A DNA stretch of 64,000 bases from JBEKHT01 sp050012135. GTDB taxonomy: Bacteria; Chloroflexota; Anaerolineae; Anaerolineales; RBG-16-64-43. Shown piece after piece: positions 55,599-63,783 of the stretch (its first letter is position 1; every line of letters starts with the position of its first letter). Made by a program: the position numbers and the translations under genes. The notes below the pieces were generated by a model. The model was not told the origin of the DNA. It worked only from the letters and a program-made list of their open reading frames with translations, and ran no database searches. Location of the stretch: the NCBI GenBank assembly GCA_050012135.1, contig JBEKHT010000009.1, forward strand, positions 9,119 through 73,118, read 5' to 3'.

Positions 55599-55607
55599 TG
55601 CTATACT
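55599..55607 (+). promoter_or_regulatory. Extended -10 promoter of the right-hand cluster
   Basis: TGCTATACT: TGn followed by TATACT (55602-55607), 52 bases before the TTG start of the first gene. Confidence 0.55.
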
Positions 55608-55659
55608 CTTTTCGAGCGGTGATCGGCGCGCCTTCTCGAGCAGGAGAAAGGAGAACCCC

Positions 55660-55881
55660 TTGGACAAACTGGGGGCCAGCGAAGAATCGGATCAACGCCG
55701 GTTACTTCCCTCGGTCCAGGTTCCCGCCATACTCAAGGAATTGATGGCGACTGCGCCCGCCCTGGGGTGGCTCTCCGCTCAGGCACTCTACTTGACCGAG
55801 CCCATTCTGCAAAGCTTTTTCTCCTCTCAGACTCTGGCGAGATGGGCACGGGCACTCGAGGGGGATGAAGAGGTGCAATGA
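55660..55881 (+). CDS. Small hypothetical protein, first gene of the ASKHA cluster
   Basis: 73 residues. TTG 55660 follows AAAGGAG with good spacing and is fixed by the promoter at 55599. Charged N-terminus, then a hydrophobic helix-rich part (LKELMATAPALGWLSAQALYLTEPILQSFF). No family recognised. Separated by 74 bases from the next gene in the same direction. Confidence 0.6.
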   Translation: MDKLGASEESDQRRLLPSVQVPAILKELMATAPALGWLSAQALYLTEPILQSFFSSQTLARWARALEGDEEVQ

Positions 55882-55955
55882 CGACCCCGGCGGCCATCAC
55901 TTGGCTTCGTCGCTGGGGGACTTGGCTTCCCCGTAGGGATCCTCGAACTTAAGGC

Positions 55956-56708
55956 ATGGCTATGGGAGCAATGGAAAGCGTCCTGGCGCTGGTCGTGGGC
56001 TTGCTGCTAGCAGGATTGATCTTGTTCTTCACCTTCCTGCGCCGCGGGCAGTGGCCGACCCTCCGCCGCCTATCCGCCCTCGACGCTCTCTCCGCCGACC
56101 TGGGCCGGTCGGTCGAGTCGGGGACGCGCCTGCATCTTTCGTTGGGCGACGGTACGCTGTACGGCCCGGAGGCCTCGGCGACGTTGGTTGGCCTTGCGAC
56201 CCTCTCCCAGATCGCGAAGGCGGGCAGCGTCAGTGACAAGCCTCCCCTGGCCACCTCCGCCGATGGGGCCGTGGCGTTGTTGTCCCAGGACGTCTACCGA
56301 GTTGCTTTTCGCCATCAACGTGCCGAGGACCGCTACGATCCCTTGTTGGGTCGAATCGCGGGACTGGGCCCATTCGGATATGCCGCGGGCACTATGCACA
56401 CGGCTCCGGACGAGGATGTGACCGCGACCCTCGTTATCGGTCCGCAGGGCCGGGAGGCTGCGCTCGTAGCCGAGGCGGGCTCCAGAAGAGGCCATGTCGT
56501 CGGCGGAACCCTGGACCCCGTGGCTCAAGCCTTGCTCTATGTCTCGGCAGATAACCCTCTGATCGGCGAAGAGTTGTTTGCGACCGGAGCCTATCTGAAA
56601 GTGAATCGTGCCCACGCCGCGAGTGTTCAGGCTCAAGACATCGTGCGCTGGGTCGTCATCGCCGCGGCCATTGCCTTGGCGGCGCTCGGGACGGTTGGGA
56701 TTCTATGA
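55956..56708 (+). CDS. Bitopic membrane protein of the ASKHA cluster (DUF6754-like)
   Basis: 250 residues. One membrane helix at about 8-27 and one at the C-terminus (about 229-248), with a 200-residue alpha/beta domain between them containing GLATLSQIAKAGSVSDKPPLATSADGAVALLSQDVYR, GTMHTAPDEDVTATLVIGPQGREAALVAEAGSRRGHVVGGTLDP and NPLIGEELFATGAYL. From memory this matches the DUF6754 family of Chloroflexota, but I cannot check. Stop overlaps the next start by 4 bases. Confidence 0.7.
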   Translation: MAMGAMESVLALVVGLLLAGLILFFTFLRRGQWPTLRRLSALDALSADLGRSVESGTRLHLSLGDGTLYGPEASATLVGLATLSQIAKAGSVSDKPPLATSADGAVALLSQDVYRVAFRHQRAEDRYDPLLGRIAGLGPFGYAAGTMHTAPDEDVTATLVIGPQGREAALVAEAGSRRGHVVGGTLDPVAQALLYVSADNPLIGEELFATGAYLKVNRAHAASVQAQDIVRWVVIAAAIALAALGTVGIL

Positions 56709-57319
56709 AGTTCAATGTGTCCGTCGTGGTCGCAATCGCCACCGGGCTGATCACACTGGTGGCCTACTTTATCCCTTTGGCTCCCCTGCAAGCCGTGCGT
56801 GGTGCGCTCTTGCAGAGCGGAGCCATCCTCGCGACAGTCGCCCTCATGCTCGGGGCGGGCAATCTCCTCAGTGTTCACGCCCGCAAGATCCGGGACCGAA
56901 AGCCCGGCCATTTGTATAGCATTTTCCTGGTTATCTCTTTGCTGAGCGTTTTCATCGTCGTGACGATCTTCGGCACGCAGCACCCGTACTCGGTGTGGAT
57001 CGTGACCCAAGTGCAGCAACCTCTCGAGGTGGCGCTGACCGGTCTTCTGGCAGGGGTCCTCGTCATCGCCGGAGTTCGCGTGATGTTCCGCCGGCCCCAT
57101 TGGAGCACTTACCTGTTCTTTGTCACGGCCGTGATCGTTCTCTTGGGTACTGCTCCGCTTCCATTTGTGGCGATTCCGGTCTTGCAAGGGTTCCGCAACT
57201 GGCTCGCCCAGGTCCCGGCCGTGGGCGGCGGTCGCGGGCTCCTTCTTGGAATTGCGCTGGGAGCCGCCACCACAGGGCTGAGGGTGCTGATGGGTTTTGA
57301 TCAACCCTACCAGAGGTAA
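56705..57319 (+). CDS. Multi-pass membrane protein of the ASKHA cluster
   Basis: 204 residues with about six membrane helices and short loops; the basic loop ARKIRDRKPGH lies after the second helix. No known family. ATGA overlap with the upstream gene shows coupled translation. Confidence 0.7.
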   Translation: MKFNVSVVVAIATGLITLVAYFIPLAPLQAVRGALLQSGAILATVALMLGAGNLLSVHARKIRDRKPGHLYSIFLVISLLSVFIVVTIFGTQHPYSVWIVTQVQQPLEVALTGLLAGVLVIAGVRVMFRRPHWSTYLFFVTAVIVLLGTAPLPFVAIPVLQGFRNWLAQVPAVGGGRGLLLGIALGAATTGLRVLMGFDQPYQR

Positions 57320-57369
57320 GCTCATTCTGCAGGGGGGCCTCGGGGCCACGGCGTTTCCGAAAGAAGAGA

Positions 57370-59556
57370 ATGCCTGAGTTGCGCTGTCCGATGTGTGGCA
57401 AGCCGAATCCAGATACGGCTGAGGTCTGCGCCTTTTGCCAGGCACGGCTTCGGCCTCTCTCGGCCGCGCCCTCCGAACCCGAGGCCCCGGTCCCCGCCTC
57501 GGGTCCACCCGAAGAACAGGCGTCGGATTGGCTGGCCAAGCTGCGAGCTCAGGGTGCGCTAGGGGAGTCAGGGGGGACTCGAGATTTCTCGGCTGAGGCG
57601 GAACCGCTGGAGGGACCGGGTGAAGTGCCCAGCTGGTTGGCTCGAATCCGGGCACGCAACGGGGAGGAGGAGGAAACAAGAACCCCCACAGTCCCCCCGC
57701 CTTCAGCCGAGCAGATCCCGCAACCCGCTCAGCCTGAGACTTCGGTGCCTTCGGCCAAGGAGGAAGAGCCAGCGGAAGCCGAGGAACCGGAGTGGCTTAA
57801 ACGGCTGCGTGTTCGGCGAGCCTACGAGCAGGACCAGGAGCCAGAAAAAACCCCCTTTGGGGAGGCGACTTCTGCGCGCGGGGAGGAATTGCCGCCCGAC
57901 TGGCTCCACGTTCCGCGCGAGGAAGGGTGGGGAGCCCCAACGCATGGGACGCCCTCCGAGGGTCCGGCCAAGGGGCCGGCCGCGCCTGGGAAGGGCGAGA
58001 CTCCCTCCCCGCCTCCCAGTGAGGTTCCGCCGCCGTCAGTTCCGTCGGCCCCCTTCAAGGGAGAGGCTTACGTCTCTCCCGCGCCGGTTGGCGGGGAATC
58101 GGTCCAATCTGCCCGGGGGCCCAAGCCCGGGCTGCCGCGGCTTTCGCCCTTTACCCAGGGTTCTGACGAGTTCGCGGCGGGAGGCGGGGAAGCAGAGATC
58201 CCCGATTGGCTTGCCAGAGCGAGAGAGGCGGCGGAACCCTCAGCGAACCAGGGCGAACCAACCGTGGGGCAGGCGGGGACGGGATCCGCAGGTCCTGGGC
58301 TAGACGAGTTGCTCGCTCCGGGTGTCCTGCCGGAATGGCTGACCACTACCCAGCCTTCCTCCCCTGCTCCTCAAACCGAGTCGGCACCCGATGAAATCGA
58401 ACAAGCTATTCTCCCCCCCTGGCTGCAGGCGCTGCGTCCGATCGAGGGGCCTGCCGTCAAGGCGGAGGGCACCGAGGAGGAAAGGGTTGAGACGGCGGGT
58501 CCCCTTTCTGGGCTCAAAGGGATTCTGCCTCCCGTATCGCTCTTTGAAAAGGTCCCTCACCCTCCTGTTCAGAGAGAACAGCTCGAAGTCAATCCAACCC
58601 ACGCCGCCCAGGCTGAGCTCCTTCAACGCGTCGTGCTCAACCCCGAGTCGCGGGAGGCGAAGCGGGTGGGGCACCCAGGGCGCAGGCTCCACTATTGGAC
58701 TTGGGGGGTATGGGCGCTCCTGTTCGTTGCGATTCTGGTTCCAGGGATCACTCAAAGCTATGTCTTCGCTCGCCCCACGACGGTTCCCGTGGAAACTCTC
58801 AAGCTGCGAACGGCCATCAATGCCTTGCCCGACGACCGCCCAATCCTGATGGCCTTTGAGTACGACCCGGCCGATGCCGCGGAATTGGAGGCCGGGGCCC
58901 TGGCGGTGATCGATCAGCTGATGGGTCGAGGCATTCCCATTGCCTCCCTCTCGACTCGGCCCGCTGGCCCGGCGATGGCGGCCGACGTGATGGCGCGGGG
59001 AGAGGCTGCGCATCCGGACTACGCCGCGGCGGGGAAGTATCTGCCGCTCGGGTACTTGCCGGGGGATGCCGTCGGACTTCGGGCCTTCGCCAATGACCCT
59101 CGCAAAGCCAGCGGCGCGGTCTCGGCGGCTCCGGCTTGGGATTCCGCCTTTCTGCAGCCGGTGACGAACCTCGAGGGATTCTCCTCGATCATTATCGTGG
59201 TTGCGCAGCCGCAGCTCTTCCAGGCCTGGGTCGAGCAAGTTCACACGCTTCACCCGACCGTTCCGGTTTTCGCCGTGATCAGCGCGGCGGCGGAGCCTCT
59301 CGCCCGGCCTTACTATGAAAATGACAACCCCTCCGTGGAGGGTCTGGTCGTGGGTCTGGCCGGGGCAGAAACCTACGATTGCATGGACTCGATGGACCCA
59401 GCCACAGGACGTTGCGGGAACGTCTCGCCCGCCGACACGTGGTGGGATCCGTTCGGCGCCTCGGTCCTGGCGGCCGTGCTCGTGCTCGGGGTGGGGGCAT
59501 TCGGTTCGGCTGGAATGACCCTGCTGAAGTTCTGGGGGGGGAAGAAACGTGACTGA
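57370..59556 (+). CDS. Zinc-ribbon protein with long charged/Pro-rich linker and two membrane helices
   Basis: 728 residues. Zinc ribbon CPMCG...CAFC at about 6-24; then some 400 residues of Glu/Pro/Ala-rich, probably disordered linker with repeated short modules (DWLAKLR, SWLARIR, EWLKRLR, DWLARAR), a W-L-x-(R/K)-(L/A/I)-R repeat that could bind a partner many times. A membrane helix at about 440-462, an alpha/beta domain (LMAFEYDPADAAELEAGALAVIDQLM onward, to VFAVISAAAEPLARPYYE) and a last helix near 696-722. Function unknown. Confidence 0.75.
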   Translation: MPELRCPMCGKPNPDTAEVCAFCQARLRPLSAAPSEPEAPVPASGPPEEQASDWLAKLRAQGALGESGGTRDFSAEAEPLEGPGEVPSWLARIRARNGEEEETRTPTVPPPSAEQIPQPAQPETSVPSAKEEEPAEAEEPEWLKRLRVRRAYEQDQEPEKTPFGEATSARGEELPPDWLHVPREEGWGAPTHGTPSEGPAKGPAAPGKGETPSPPPSEVPPPSVPSAPFKGEAYVSPAPVGGESVQSARGPKPGLPRLSPFTQGSDEFAAGGGEAEIPDWLARAREAAEPSANQGEPTVGQAGTGSAGPGLDELLAPGVLPEWLTTTQPSSPAPQTESAPDEIEQAILPPWLQALRPIEGPAVKAEGTEEERVETAGPLSGLKGILPPVSLFEKVPHPPVQREQLEVNPTHAAQAELLQRVVLNPESREAKRVGHPGRRLHYWTWGVWALLFVAILVPGITQSYVFARPTTVPVETLKLRTAINALPDDRPILMAFEYDPADAAELEAGALAVIDQLMGRGIPIASLSTRPAGPAMAADVMARGEAAHPDYAAAGKYLPLGYLPGDAVGLRAFANDPRKASGAVSAAPAWDSAFLQPVTNLEGFSSIIIVVAQPQLFQAWVEQVHTLHPTVPVFAVISAAAEPLARPYYENDNPSVEGLVVGLAGAETYDCMDSMDPATGRCGNVSPADTWWDPFGASVLAAVLVLGVGAFGSAGMTLLKFWGGKKRD

Positions 59557-60232
59557 GTTGGCGAGTATGGCTCTGGGTTTCTTCCTGACCGTCTCGATCC
59601 TCAGCTATCTGATTGGGGACAACCTGCTCTTTCGGGTCGCCGTGCATCTCCTGGTCGGAGTCTCCGCCGGGTATATCGCGGCGGTGGCCTGGAATTCGGT
59701 ACTCTGGCCTCAGTTCCTCGGGAGACTTGTCAGCGTTTCGGGTTGGCTCGATCCCGGGGTTCTCTTCCTTCTCCTGCTGACGGTCCTGCTCATCGGCCGT
59801 TCGACCCCCCGCCTTTCCATCCTCGGCGGCGTTCCCATGGCCTTCCTGGTCGGCTTGGGCGCGGCCGTTGTGGTCGGTGGAGCCCTCACCGGGACGCTCG
59901 TTCCCCAGTTGGCGGCCTCGGCCGCCTCACTCTCCCCTTTTCGGTCCGCAGCCGGGCAGGGACCGTCGTTCGACCCATGGACAAGCCTGGATCGCATTGT
60001 CATCCTGGTGGGCGCATTAAGCACCCTCGCTTATTTTCATTTTGGTGCAAGCCGCCGGGCTGGCCGGCCACCGCAGCGGCCCGCCTGGGTTCAGCCGTGG
60101 GCCTGGGTAGGTGAAATCTTCCTGTCCATCACATTTGGAGTCTTGTACGCGGGGGCCCTGGCGGCGACTCTAACTGCACTCATTGAACGCATCCTGTATC
60201 TCCGAGACATCTTGTTGCGATTCCTTTCATGA
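59549..60232 (+). CDS. Multi-pass membrane protein of the ASKHA cluster
   Basis: 227 residues, about six membrane helices, with an SRRAGRPPQRP basic loop before the last ones. GTG start overlaps the previous gene by 8 bases; its own stop overlaps the ASKHA ATPase start (ATGA). No family recognised. Confidence 0.7.
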   Translation: MTELASMALGFFLTVSILSYLIGDNLLFRVAVHLLVGVSAGYIAAVAWNSVLWPQFLGRLVSVSGWLDPGVLFLLLLTVLLIGRSTPRLSILGGVPMAFLVGLGAAVVVGGALTGTLVPQLAASAASLSPFRSAAGQGPSFDPWTSLDRIVILVGALSTLAYFHFGASRRAGRPPQRPAWVQPWAWVGEIFLSITFGVLYAGALAATLTALIERILYLRDILLRFLS

Positions 60233-62001
60233 CTTCCCGCGCCGCAGAAGCCTCGTCTAAGCTTGAAGCCGAGTCAATTCTCTCCGTCGATGTCGGCACT
60301 AGCTTCACGCGTGTCGCCTTGTTCGATGTCGTGGAAAACCGCTATCGCCTGCTGGGTGTGGCGCGGGCCCTCACCACGGCTGAGTTCCCTGTCTTGGACG
60401 TAAGCGAGGGGATTCATCAGGCGGTCGAGGCATTGGCCAGGATTGTTGGTCGCACGCTCTCCGATTCGCGCGGCCAGCTCATCCTGCCGACCCGCCCGGA
60501 CGGTAGCGGCGTGGGTGTGGTCGCTTTGTCCTTTTCCCTGCAGGCCGAAGTCCGGGCCGCGCTCGTCGGATTGTTGGCGGAGTACTCTCTCAAGAGCGTG
60601 CGCAACCTCGCTCGCTCGGCTCCCATCGAGGTGGTGGCGGAAGTCAGTCTGGGTGACCGCGAGGGGGAAGAAGCCCTTCTCGACCTGTTGATTGAAGCTC
60701 ACCCGGATCTGATTGTGATCGCGGGCGGAACTGAGGGGGGCGCCTCCCAGGCTCTCTTGCGGACCCTCGAAGTGGTCGGATTGAGCGTGTTCCTCCTCCC
60801 CGGGGAACAGCGGCCCCAGGTCCTGTTTGTGGGGAATAGCGCCGTGGCGGATCAAGTGCGTGAGTTGCTTAAGCCTGTAGGGGCCGTCTATGTGGGGCCC
60901 AATGTGCGCCCTCGTCTGGAAGCCGAGACCCTGGACGGTGCGAGATCGGAGCTGAACAACCGCGTCGTGGAGATCCTGCGCTCCAAGCTGGGCGGGTTGG
61001 ACGAACCCCTGGCTTGGACCGGCGGGGCGTTCACCCCCGGAGCGGTGGGCATTGGAACCGTGATTCGCTTCCTGGGTCAGGCGTTTGAGGGAAAGAAAGG
61101 GGTGATGGGGGTTTCTGTGGGCGCCGGCTCGACGATCATTTGCAGCGCCTTTGGAAGCTCTCTTTCCCTCTCGGTGCGGCCTGACCTCAATCTGGGCCGG
61201 AGTGCCTCGCGCCTGCTTGAGAACAGCACATTGGAGGAGATCGCACATTGGCTTCCGATGGAAGCGAGCCGCGATACGATCCGAGATTACCTGTTCAACA
61301 AGACAATCTATCCGCGCAGCATCCCCTCCACCCTCGAAGACCTGTGGCTCGAGCAGGCCATCGCTCGTTCGCTGATCCGGGCTGCCCTGCGAGGCGCGGC
61401 AGCGACTTGGCAGATCGGGCGCATGCATCTCTGGCCCGGCCTTCTGCCTCCCTGTGAGCCGATTGTCGCCTCGGGGGGGGCCCTGACCAATGTGCCTCGG
61501 CCTGGCCAAGCGGCGCTCATGTTGCTGGATGCCTTGGAGCCGCCGGGCATCACCTCCCTCATTTTGGATGCCCACAATCTCCTCCCGGCACTGGGCGCAA
61601 CGGCTCGAATCAATCCGGTTGCGGTCGTTCAGGTCCTGGACTCTCCGAGCTTCCCCAACCTGGGGACTGTGATCAGTCCCGTCGGGCATACCCGTCCGGG
61701 CGACACGGTCCTGCGCTACCAGATGGCCTACGAAGACGGGCGTACGATTCGCGGTCAAATCCCGTTTGGGACCATCGAGGTCCTGCCACTGGGGCCGGGC
61801 CAAGCCGCCCGGATCGCGCTCCAGCCCTCCCGCCATTTCGACCTCGGACTGGGCGGCCCGGGACAGGGTGGCACCATCCGGGCTGCGGGCGGCCTCGTGG
61901 GGGTCATCGTGGATGCTCGCGGCCGGCCCATTGCCACTTTCTCCGATCCCGGGCGTCAAAGAAAAGCGGTGGAGGAATGGCTGATGCAGATTGGGGGGTG
62001 A
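60229..62001 (+). CDS. MutL/GlmL-like ASKHA-fold ATPase
   Basis: 590 residues. Phosphate-1 motif SILSVDVGTSFTRVALFD near 16-33, LIVIAGGTEGG, phosphate-2 VMGVSVGAGSTIICSAF near 293, and adenosine motif IVASGGALTNVPRPG near 415. The layout is that of the glutamate-mutase accessory proteins MutL/GlmL (TIGR01319-like), which are reactivating ATPases for B12 enzymes. No mutase subunit is nearby; instead the gene is overlapped by membrane-protein genes. The C-terminal 120 residues are beta-rich. A role as the ATPase of a membrane complex is inferred from context. Confidence 0.8.
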   Translation: MTSRAAEASSKLEAESILSVDVGTSFTRVALFDVVENRYRLLGVARALTTAEFPVLDVSEGIHQAVEALARIVGRTLSDSRGQLILPTRPDGSGVGVVALSFSLQAEVRAALVGLLAEYSLKSVRNLARSAPIEVVAEVSLGDREGEEALLDLLIEAHPDLIVIAGGTEGGASQALLRTLEVVGLSVFLLPGEQRPQVLFVGNSAVADQVRELLKPVGAVYVGPNVRPRLEAETLDGARSELNNRVVEILRSKLGGLDEPLAWTGGAFTPGAVGIGTVIRFLGQAFEGKKGVMGVSVGAGSTIICSAFGSSLSLSVRPDLNLGRSASRLLENSTLEEIAHWLPMEASRDTIRDYLFNKTIYPRSIPSTLEDLWLEQAIARSLIRAALRGAAATWQIGRMHLWPGLLPPCEPIVASGGALTNVPRPGQAALMLLDALEPPGITSLILDAHNLLPALGATARINPVAVVQVLDSPSFPNLGTVISPVGHTRPGDTVLRYQMAYEDGRTIRGQIPFGTIEVLPLGPGQAARIALQPSRHFDLGLGGPGQGGTIRAAGGLVGVIVDARGRPIATFSDPGRQRKAVEEWLMQIGG

Positions 62002-62011
62002 GTCTGTCCTG

Positions 62012-63070
62012 ATGGAACGGACCTCTCAGACCCATGTGGCACCCTTGGTGGTTATCCGCCGCCGGCGCGCCCTTCCCTTGGCTGGCACAATTGTTGCACG
62101 CCTTAATCAGAGGGTGCAAGCGGGCGATCTGCTGGGGCGCTGCACCCTGACCCCATCTCATTCCCTGATCGACGTCGCCCACGCCCTGGGTCTGCCGGCC
62201 GCTCGGGCGGACGAGCAGCTGAAACGGAAGGCTGGCGAGGCGGTCAGTAGCGGCGATATCCTGGCCGGTCCTGTGGGGCTGATGCGAAAGGTGGTGCGTG
62301 CCCCCTCGGCAGGCCGAATCGTCTTGCAGGGCGACGGCCGACTGCTGTTCGAGGCCATGGGGGAGGTGTTCGAGCTGCGCGCCACCTATCCCGGAGTCAT
62401 CGTCGGGATGGAGTCTGAGCGCTCGGTCACGATCGAGACGGTGGGAGCGCAGGTCGAAGGAGTGTGGGGAAACGGCCGCGAGGAATTCGGTCTTCTGCGC
62501 GTGGGAACGGCCTCGCCTTCCGAGGAACTGACGCCTGCCAATCTCGAGATCGGGTTGCGCAGTGCGGTGATCGTCGCCGGGAGGATCAGCGAGGCTGAGA
62601 CGATGAGAGTTCTGGCGGGTCTGCCCGCCCGAGGGGTGATCGTAGGCAGCATGCCCTCGGCACTGATTCCGGTGGCGGAGGAAGCCGCGTATCCTGTGAT
62701 GCTAACCGATGGGTTTGGTAGCCGCCCGATGAACACGGCAGCCTTCGAGCTTCTTGCCTCGAATGCTGGACGCGAAGCCAGCCTGAACGCGCAGGCGTCC
62801 GTCCGTTGGCAAGGGATTCGTCCGGAGATCATTGTGCCGTTGCCCTCCGTGGGCACAGCGGATGTTCCCAGTGAAGGCGTCATGCTGGTCGTGGGGAGAC
62901 AAGTCCGGATAGTGCGCGACCCCTATCCGGGCATGGTCGGAACGATTGTGTCTCTGCCAGCTGATCCGATCGAGCTGCCGAGCGGCCTGCATGCGACGTG
63001 TGCCGAGATCGAATTGCCAGAAGGGGGTATCGTCCTGGCGCCCCTGGCCAATCTGGACATCTTGGAATGA
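62012..63070 (+). CDS. KOW-domain protein of the ASKHA cluster
   Basis: 352 residues, soluble. N-terminal hammerhead-like part (PLAGTIVARLNQRVQAGDLLGRC; biotinyl/RnfC-like turn), a middle alpha/beta domain with SAVIVAGRISEAETMRVL and GVIVGSMPSALIPVAEEAAYPVMLTDGFGSRPMN, and a C-terminal KOW-like element GRQVRIVRDPYPGMVGTIVSLP. ATG 62012 is preferred over TTG 61991, whose codons overlap the ASKHA gene. No known function; follows the ASKHA ATPase by 10 bases. Confidence 0.72.
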   Translation: MERTSQTHVAPLVVIRRRRALPLAGTIVARLNQRVQAGDLLGRCTLTPSHSLIDVAHALGLPAARADEQLKRKAGEAVSSGDILAGPVGLMRKVVRAPSAGRIVLQGDGRLLFEAMGEVFELRATYPGVIVGMESERSVTIETVGAQVEGVWGNGREEFGLLRVGTASPSEELTPANLEIGLRSAVIVAGRISEAETMRVLAGLPARGVIVGSMPSALIPVAEEAAYPVMLTDGFGSRPMNTAAFELLASNAGREASLNAQASVRWQGIRPEIIVPLPSVGTADVPSEGVMLVVGRQVRIVRDPYPGMVGTIVSLPADPIELPSGLHATCAEIELPEGGIVLAPLANLDILE

Positions 63071-63172
63071 GAGGCCTCGCTTGCAGGAGGCCCTCGCAGG
63101 TTTGAGGGAGGCGTGGCTCCGCCACGGGTGTCCTCCTGCGATGCGACCAATGGATGGAAGGAGAAGGATGCG

Positions 63173-63724
63173 ATGACGATTGATTTTGAATCAGGGACCC
63201 CGCCGCCGCCGGAGGACACGAGCAACCGGTTGTTCATTATCGTGGCCGCCATTCTGGGGGCCGTCCTGCTCATCGCAGTTGCGGCTCTGGTGGTCTACGC
63301 GTTCATTCTGGCACCTCAACTCCGTACTTCTCAGGGCAGCCAAGTGGCGACGATCTACGCCCAGAACACGGTGGTTTCACTCGAGATCACCCAGACCGCC
63401 AGCGCGCGGTTGCAGGCCCTGCAGGCGCAAGAGGCGACGGCGACACCTGCGTGGACGATGACCCCGGGGCCTGTGCCTCCGACGCCCACGCCCAGAATCA
63501 TCATTGTGACCTCGACCCCGACGGAAACGGTTGCGGGTTTGGCGACCCTCCCCGCTGGCACCTTAACCGCCATGGCGGCGCAGGCCTTGGGGGCCACCGC
63601 CACCGCCTTGCCCACGACAGGATTCGCGCCGACGGGAGGATTCCCTGCACTGCTTCTGCTGGGTCTGGGGTTGGTCCTGGTTGCCTTCTTGGCGCGGCAG
63701 GCCCGTCACCGCGGGGCAGGCTAG
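63173..63724 (+). CDS. LPxTG-type membrane/cell-wall protein
   Basis: 183 residues. N-terminal membrane helix (about 21-45), a Thr/Pro-rich outer region (TPAWTMTPGPVPPTPTPR) and a C-terminal LPTTG (in ATALPTTGFAPTGG) followed by a hydrophobic stretch and a basic tail ARQARHRG, the layout of a sortase sorting signal. With two hydrophobic ends it could be a membrane loop or be cut by a sortase. ATG 63173 follows AAGGAGAAGG. Last gene of the cluster. Confidence 0.7.
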   Translation: MTIDFESGTPPPPEDTSNRLFIIVAAILGAVLLIAVAALVVYAFILAPQLRTSQGSQVATIYAQNTVVSLEITQTASARLQALQAQEATATPAWTMTPGPVPPTPTPRIIIVTSTPTETVAGLATLPAGTLTAMAAQALGATATALPTTGFAPTGGFPALLLLGLGLVLVAFLARQARHRGAG

Positions 63725-63748
63725 ACCCAAGCGGAGCGGACAGGCTCC

Positions 63749-63777
63749 TTGACGATGAGGATGGCTTGTGACATAAT
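63749..63777 (+). promoter_or_regulatory. Promoter of the T-box-controlled transcript
   Basis: TTGACG (63749-63754), 17-base spacer, CATAAT (63772-63777). Confidence 0.75.
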
Positions 63778-63783
63778 CGCCCA

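Noticed and set aside
60274..61959. A 561-codon open frame on the minus strand opposite the ASKHA ATPase gene
   Set aside because: It mirrors codon positions of the real gene, has no domain-like features or ribosome site and is rich in His/Arg/Gln as expected of an antisense frame.
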